DNA of 64,000 bases from positions 51,826 through 115,825 of the forward strand of contig JACIWK010000002.1 in the NCBI GenBank assembly GCA_014360985.1, in the 5' to 3' direction. This document shows, piece by piece, positions 62,229 to 64,000 of the stretch (its first letter is position 1; each line of letters starts with the position of its first letter). This DNA comes from Candidatus Bipolaricaulota bacterium (GTDB taxonomy: Bacteria > Bipolaricaulota > Bipolaricaulia > Bipolaricaulales > Bipolaricaulaceae). The position numbers and the translations under genes are program-made. Under the pieces are notes generated by a model. That model was not told where the DNA came from. It did not search any database and saw only the letters and a program-made list of their open reading frames with translations.

Positions 62229-62691
62229 CGCAGGCGCCGGTCGCGCGGGACGGTACGCGCGGATCTACGAACAGCTCGACGGGCTGATCACCGGAAGGTC
62301 CCCCAACCTCACCGCGGCGATGGCGACGATCTGCGCCGTGCTCCACGCGAAGATGCCGCACCATTCCTGGACCGGGTTCTACCTCGCGGCCGGGGACGAG
62401 CTCCACGTGGGACCGTATCAGGGGCCGGTGGCGTGCCAGGTCCTGCGGGATACCGGCGTGTGCATTGCTTGCCTGCGGACCGCCCAGCCTGTGGTCGTGC
62501 CCGATGTTCGACTCTTCCCGGGCCACGTCCCCTGCGATCCCCGCTCCCAGAGCGAGATCGCCCTGCCGGTGATGAAGGAGGAGCGGGTGATGGCGGTGTT
62601 CGACGCCGACTCCCACCGGCCAGCGCAGTTCACCACCGCCGATGTGGAACCCCTGAGGAAGATCCTCTCCCTCCTCGCCCCGTACCTGTGA
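62215..62691 (+). CDS. msrC: GAF-domain free methionine-(R)-sulfoxide reductase
   Basis: 158-aa single GAF domain. WTGFYLAAGDELHVGPYQG, VACQVLRDTGVC and FPGHVPCDPRSQSEIALPV match the fRMsr family, with the three Cys residues (in VAC, GVC and VPC) at the positions used for catalysis and resolution. It reduces free methionine-R-sulfoxide, an oxidative-damage repair function. ATG 62215 lies within the truncated lipocalin reading frame. Confidence 0.88.
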   Translation: MANPDAGAGRAGRYARIYEQLDGLITGRSPNLTAAMATICAVLHAKMPHHSWTGFYLAAGDELHVGPYQGPVACQVLRDTGVCIACLRTAQPVVVPDVRLFPGHVPCDPRSQSEIALPVMKEERVMAVFDADSHRPAQFTTADVEPLRKILSLLAPYL

Positions 62692-62708
62692 CACCACGCC
62701 GGTCGCAT

Positions 62709-62738
62709 TTGGGCACGCGTGCCCTCGACGTGTACAAT
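62709..62738 (+). promoter_or_regulatory. Promoter and leader hairpin of the exported beta-rich protein gene
   Basis: -35 TTGGGC (62709-62714), 18-base spacer, -10 TACAAT (62733-62738). The leader contains CCCACG (62747-62752) able to pair with CGTGGG (62762-62767) just before the GGAGGAG ribosome binding site. Confidence 0.5.
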
Positions 62739-62780
62739 GGAGCTCGCCCACGGGATGAGCGCGTGGGAGAGGAGGAGCCG

Positions 62781-63887
62781 ATGAAGAGAAGCGTCGTGTT
62801 CGTGGTGGGAATGGCGGTGGTGGGGAGCACGTTGAGCGGGATGGGAGCGATCGGGCTGTGCGACTACAAGCCGCCGCTCACCGACCTCGCCAGCGCATGG
62901 CTGTCGGGAACCTACCGTTACTTCGATGCGCCGACGACGGCGGGGGTCGACATCAACGCGGGCCGGGCCACGGTGAACTTCACCCGGCTCTACGATTCAC
63001 CGGGCTTCGGGTACACGCTCACTGGCCTCGGCGAGCTCGCGTTCGCCGACCTCGCCCTCTCCAGTGCGACAGCGAGCGGAGCAGGCACGCTGCGTTACTA
63101 CTTCACCGAGGGGGAGCCCGTGTTCGGGTTCGCCGGCCTCAATGGGGGATATATTCTCGGACAGCCCAAGCCGGCGTTGACGTTGAGCGTGGGGGGTGGC
63201 TACGGGCGGTTCGCCGACGTGACCCCCCTCGCCAAGGCGATGCGGATCCAGACCATGCTCCTTGCCCGCCGAGCGATCACCAGGGCGCTGCCCGATGCCA
63301 CGCTCCTCGCCGTCGCCGAGGAGATCGGCCGGGCGATCGAGTACGCCGAGATCAAGGACCTCGTGGCGGCAGTGGTCGGGCTGATCGAGAACGCGGCCGG
63401 GACGAGCCTCGACCCACGCACCGTGCTCGCTGTGGAGGACGAGATCCTCGCCACAGGAGCGGAGCGGTACTGCGGATGGGCGATCCAGGGCGGCCTCGGC
63501 TACGAGCTCTCCGATCCCTATGGCGGGCCTCAGGATGTCGTGGTGACCATCTCCACGGACGCGGCCTATGCCCCGGGTCCGGATGCCCAGCTCCTCGTCC
63601 GCGCTGTGGTGGAGGGGCCGTTCGACATCGTCAACCACCACACCCTCACCGCCAACCTGTCCTACGAGCAGGGGCTGAGCGCGACTTCGTCCCTCCAGGG
63701 GAGCGTTGCCTACACGCGGGTGAAGCCCCTCAACCTCGATCCCGTGGACTCGGTAGCGGTGGCCGTGCAGGTCACGTTCTCCCTCGGACGGGCCACCGTC
63801 GGGGTCAGCCTCGGGCTGAGCAAAGCCCCCGGCGAGGCGGAGTGGGCCAAGGACCTGAGCATCTCGTTCGCGATGAAGCTCCTCTAA
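62781..63887 (+). CDS. Exported beta-rich protein, possible outer-membrane barrel
   Basis: 368 aa; no family recognised. A signal peptide (MKRSVVFVVGMAVVGSTLSG, cleavage around residue 23) precedes alternating hydrophobic strands such as FGYTLTGLGELAFADLAL, GTLRYYFTE and TLTLSVGGGYGRF, a helical insert (residues 150-225) and further strands (LTANLSYEQGL, VAVAVQVTFSLGRATVGVSL) ending in ISFAMKLL. The pattern fits an outer-membrane beta-barrel with a helical insert, supporting a diderm host. The track start at 62433 is inside the GAF gene; ATG 62781 follows GGAGGAG. Confidence 0.78.
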   Translation: MKRSVVFVVGMAVVGSTLSGMGAIGLCDYKPPLTDLASAWLSGTYRYFDAPTTAGVDINAGRATVNFTRLYDSPGFGYTLTGLGELAFADLALSSATASGAGTLRYYFTEGEPVFGFAGLNGGYILGQPKPALTLSVGGGYGRFADVTPLAKAMRIQTMLLARRAITRALPDATLLAVAEEIGRAIEYAEIKDLVAAVVGLIENAAGTSLDPRTVLAVEDEILATGAERYCGWAIQGGLGYELSDPYGGPQDVVVTISTDAAYAPGPDAQLLVRAVVEGPFDIVNHHTLTANLSYEQGLSATSSLQGSVAYTRVKPLNLDPVDSVAVAVQVTFSLGRATVGVSLGLSKAPGEAEWAKDLSISFAMKLL

Positions 63888-63908
63888 CGAACGGATGGGA
63901 TCTCCGGA

Positions 63909-63938
63909 GGGCGCCGTCCCCGGACGGCGCCCTTGTCT
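63909..63938 (+). terminator. Rho-independent-type terminator
   Basis: Perfect 10-bp stem GGGCGCCGTC/GACGGCGCCC with a four-base loop CCCG, followed by TTGTCT, 22 bases after the beta-rich protein gene. Confidence 0.8.
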
Positions 63939-64000
63939 CGAGGCTGGGCTAGGTTATGGAGCGACCAGAACCCGGGACACCTCCAACCCCGGTTCGACCC

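Overview
This window is a GC-rich, tightly packed bacterial chromosome segment from what looks like an anaerobic, probably thermophilic, diderm bacterium. The evidence for anaerobiosis is a glycyl radical enzyme with its activase and a multi-subunit NAD(P)-linked [NiFe] hydrogenase. The evidence for thermophily is indirect: a branched-chain polyamine synthase (BpsA), a pyruvoyl-type arginine decarboxylase and an archaeal-type phosphoglycerate mutase. A C-terminal beta-rich exported protein and a TatT-like protein hint at an outer membrane. The mix resembles uncultured lineages such as Bipolaricaulota (OP1/Acetothermia), but that placement is inference from gene content only.

Layout. 1-8882 (+): housekeeping run pdxT-gap-comF-like-MBL hydrolase-dnaG-rpoD-miaA-nnr-tatD, mostly with overlapping starts and stops. 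8879-10362 (-): radC and a stand-alone cyclic-nucleotide-binding-domain protein. 10451-10527: tRNA-Ile(GAU). 10805-30780 (+): a roughly 20 kb catabolic island of visibly lower GC. It has one autoregulated-looking leaderless XRE-cupin regulator, two hydantoinase/oxoprolinase A+B pairs, a DUF3830 protein, an M24 (Xaa-Pro type) peptidase, a complete Dpp/Opp ABC importer, a TatD-family hydrolase, a radical-SAM activase and a glycyl radical enzyme whose active-site residues match trans-4-hydroxy-L-proline dehydratase (HypD). The right edge cuts into the 3' end of a HAD phosphatase gene.

30643-38369: mixed genes (HAD phosphatase, DUF4015-type glycosidase-like protein, poly-proline secreted protein, DUF429 protein, decayed sugar-binding-protein pseudogene, S-adenosylhomocysteinase, EamA transporter, patatin, a 59-aa ferredoxin missed by the ORF track). 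38435-53077 (+): one long operon: tatT-like, apgM, then a hydrogenase locus (two DRTGG proteins, two stand-alone HATPases, PHP protein, NuoE, Cys-less thioredoxin-like protein, HoxU-like HydA, HydS, HydL, maturation protease, HydB, second NuoE, second NuoF), then a beta-CASP nuclease and a PfkB-fold protein lacking the catalytic Asp. 53100-59167 (-): polyamine locus speB-speE-speD-DHS-like-pyruvoyl arginine decarboxylase, bpsA and an M24 peptidase. 59242-63938: pheS (no pheT), nucleotidyltransferase, a decayed methyltransferase, a truncated lipocalin, a free-methionine-(R)-sulfoxide-reductase-type GAF protein, an exported beta-rich protein and a strong terminator.

How the genes may work together. 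The island can be read as uptake (Dpp) of hydroxyproline-containing peptides, cleavage of X-Pro/X-Hyp bonds (M24) and radical dehydration of hydroxyproline to pyrroline-5-carboxylate (HypD). The two ATP-dependent cyclic-amide hydrolases could open oxoproline or cyclic dipeptides; that last step is a hypothesis. The hydrogenase locus looks like an electron-bifurcating [NiFe] HydABCSL-type enzyme carrying the accessory genes normally seen beside [FeFe] HydABC. The polyamine genes form a nearly complete route from arginine through agmatine to spermidine and branched polyamines. Several genes appear to be leaderless, with a -10 hexamer six or seven bases before the start codon.
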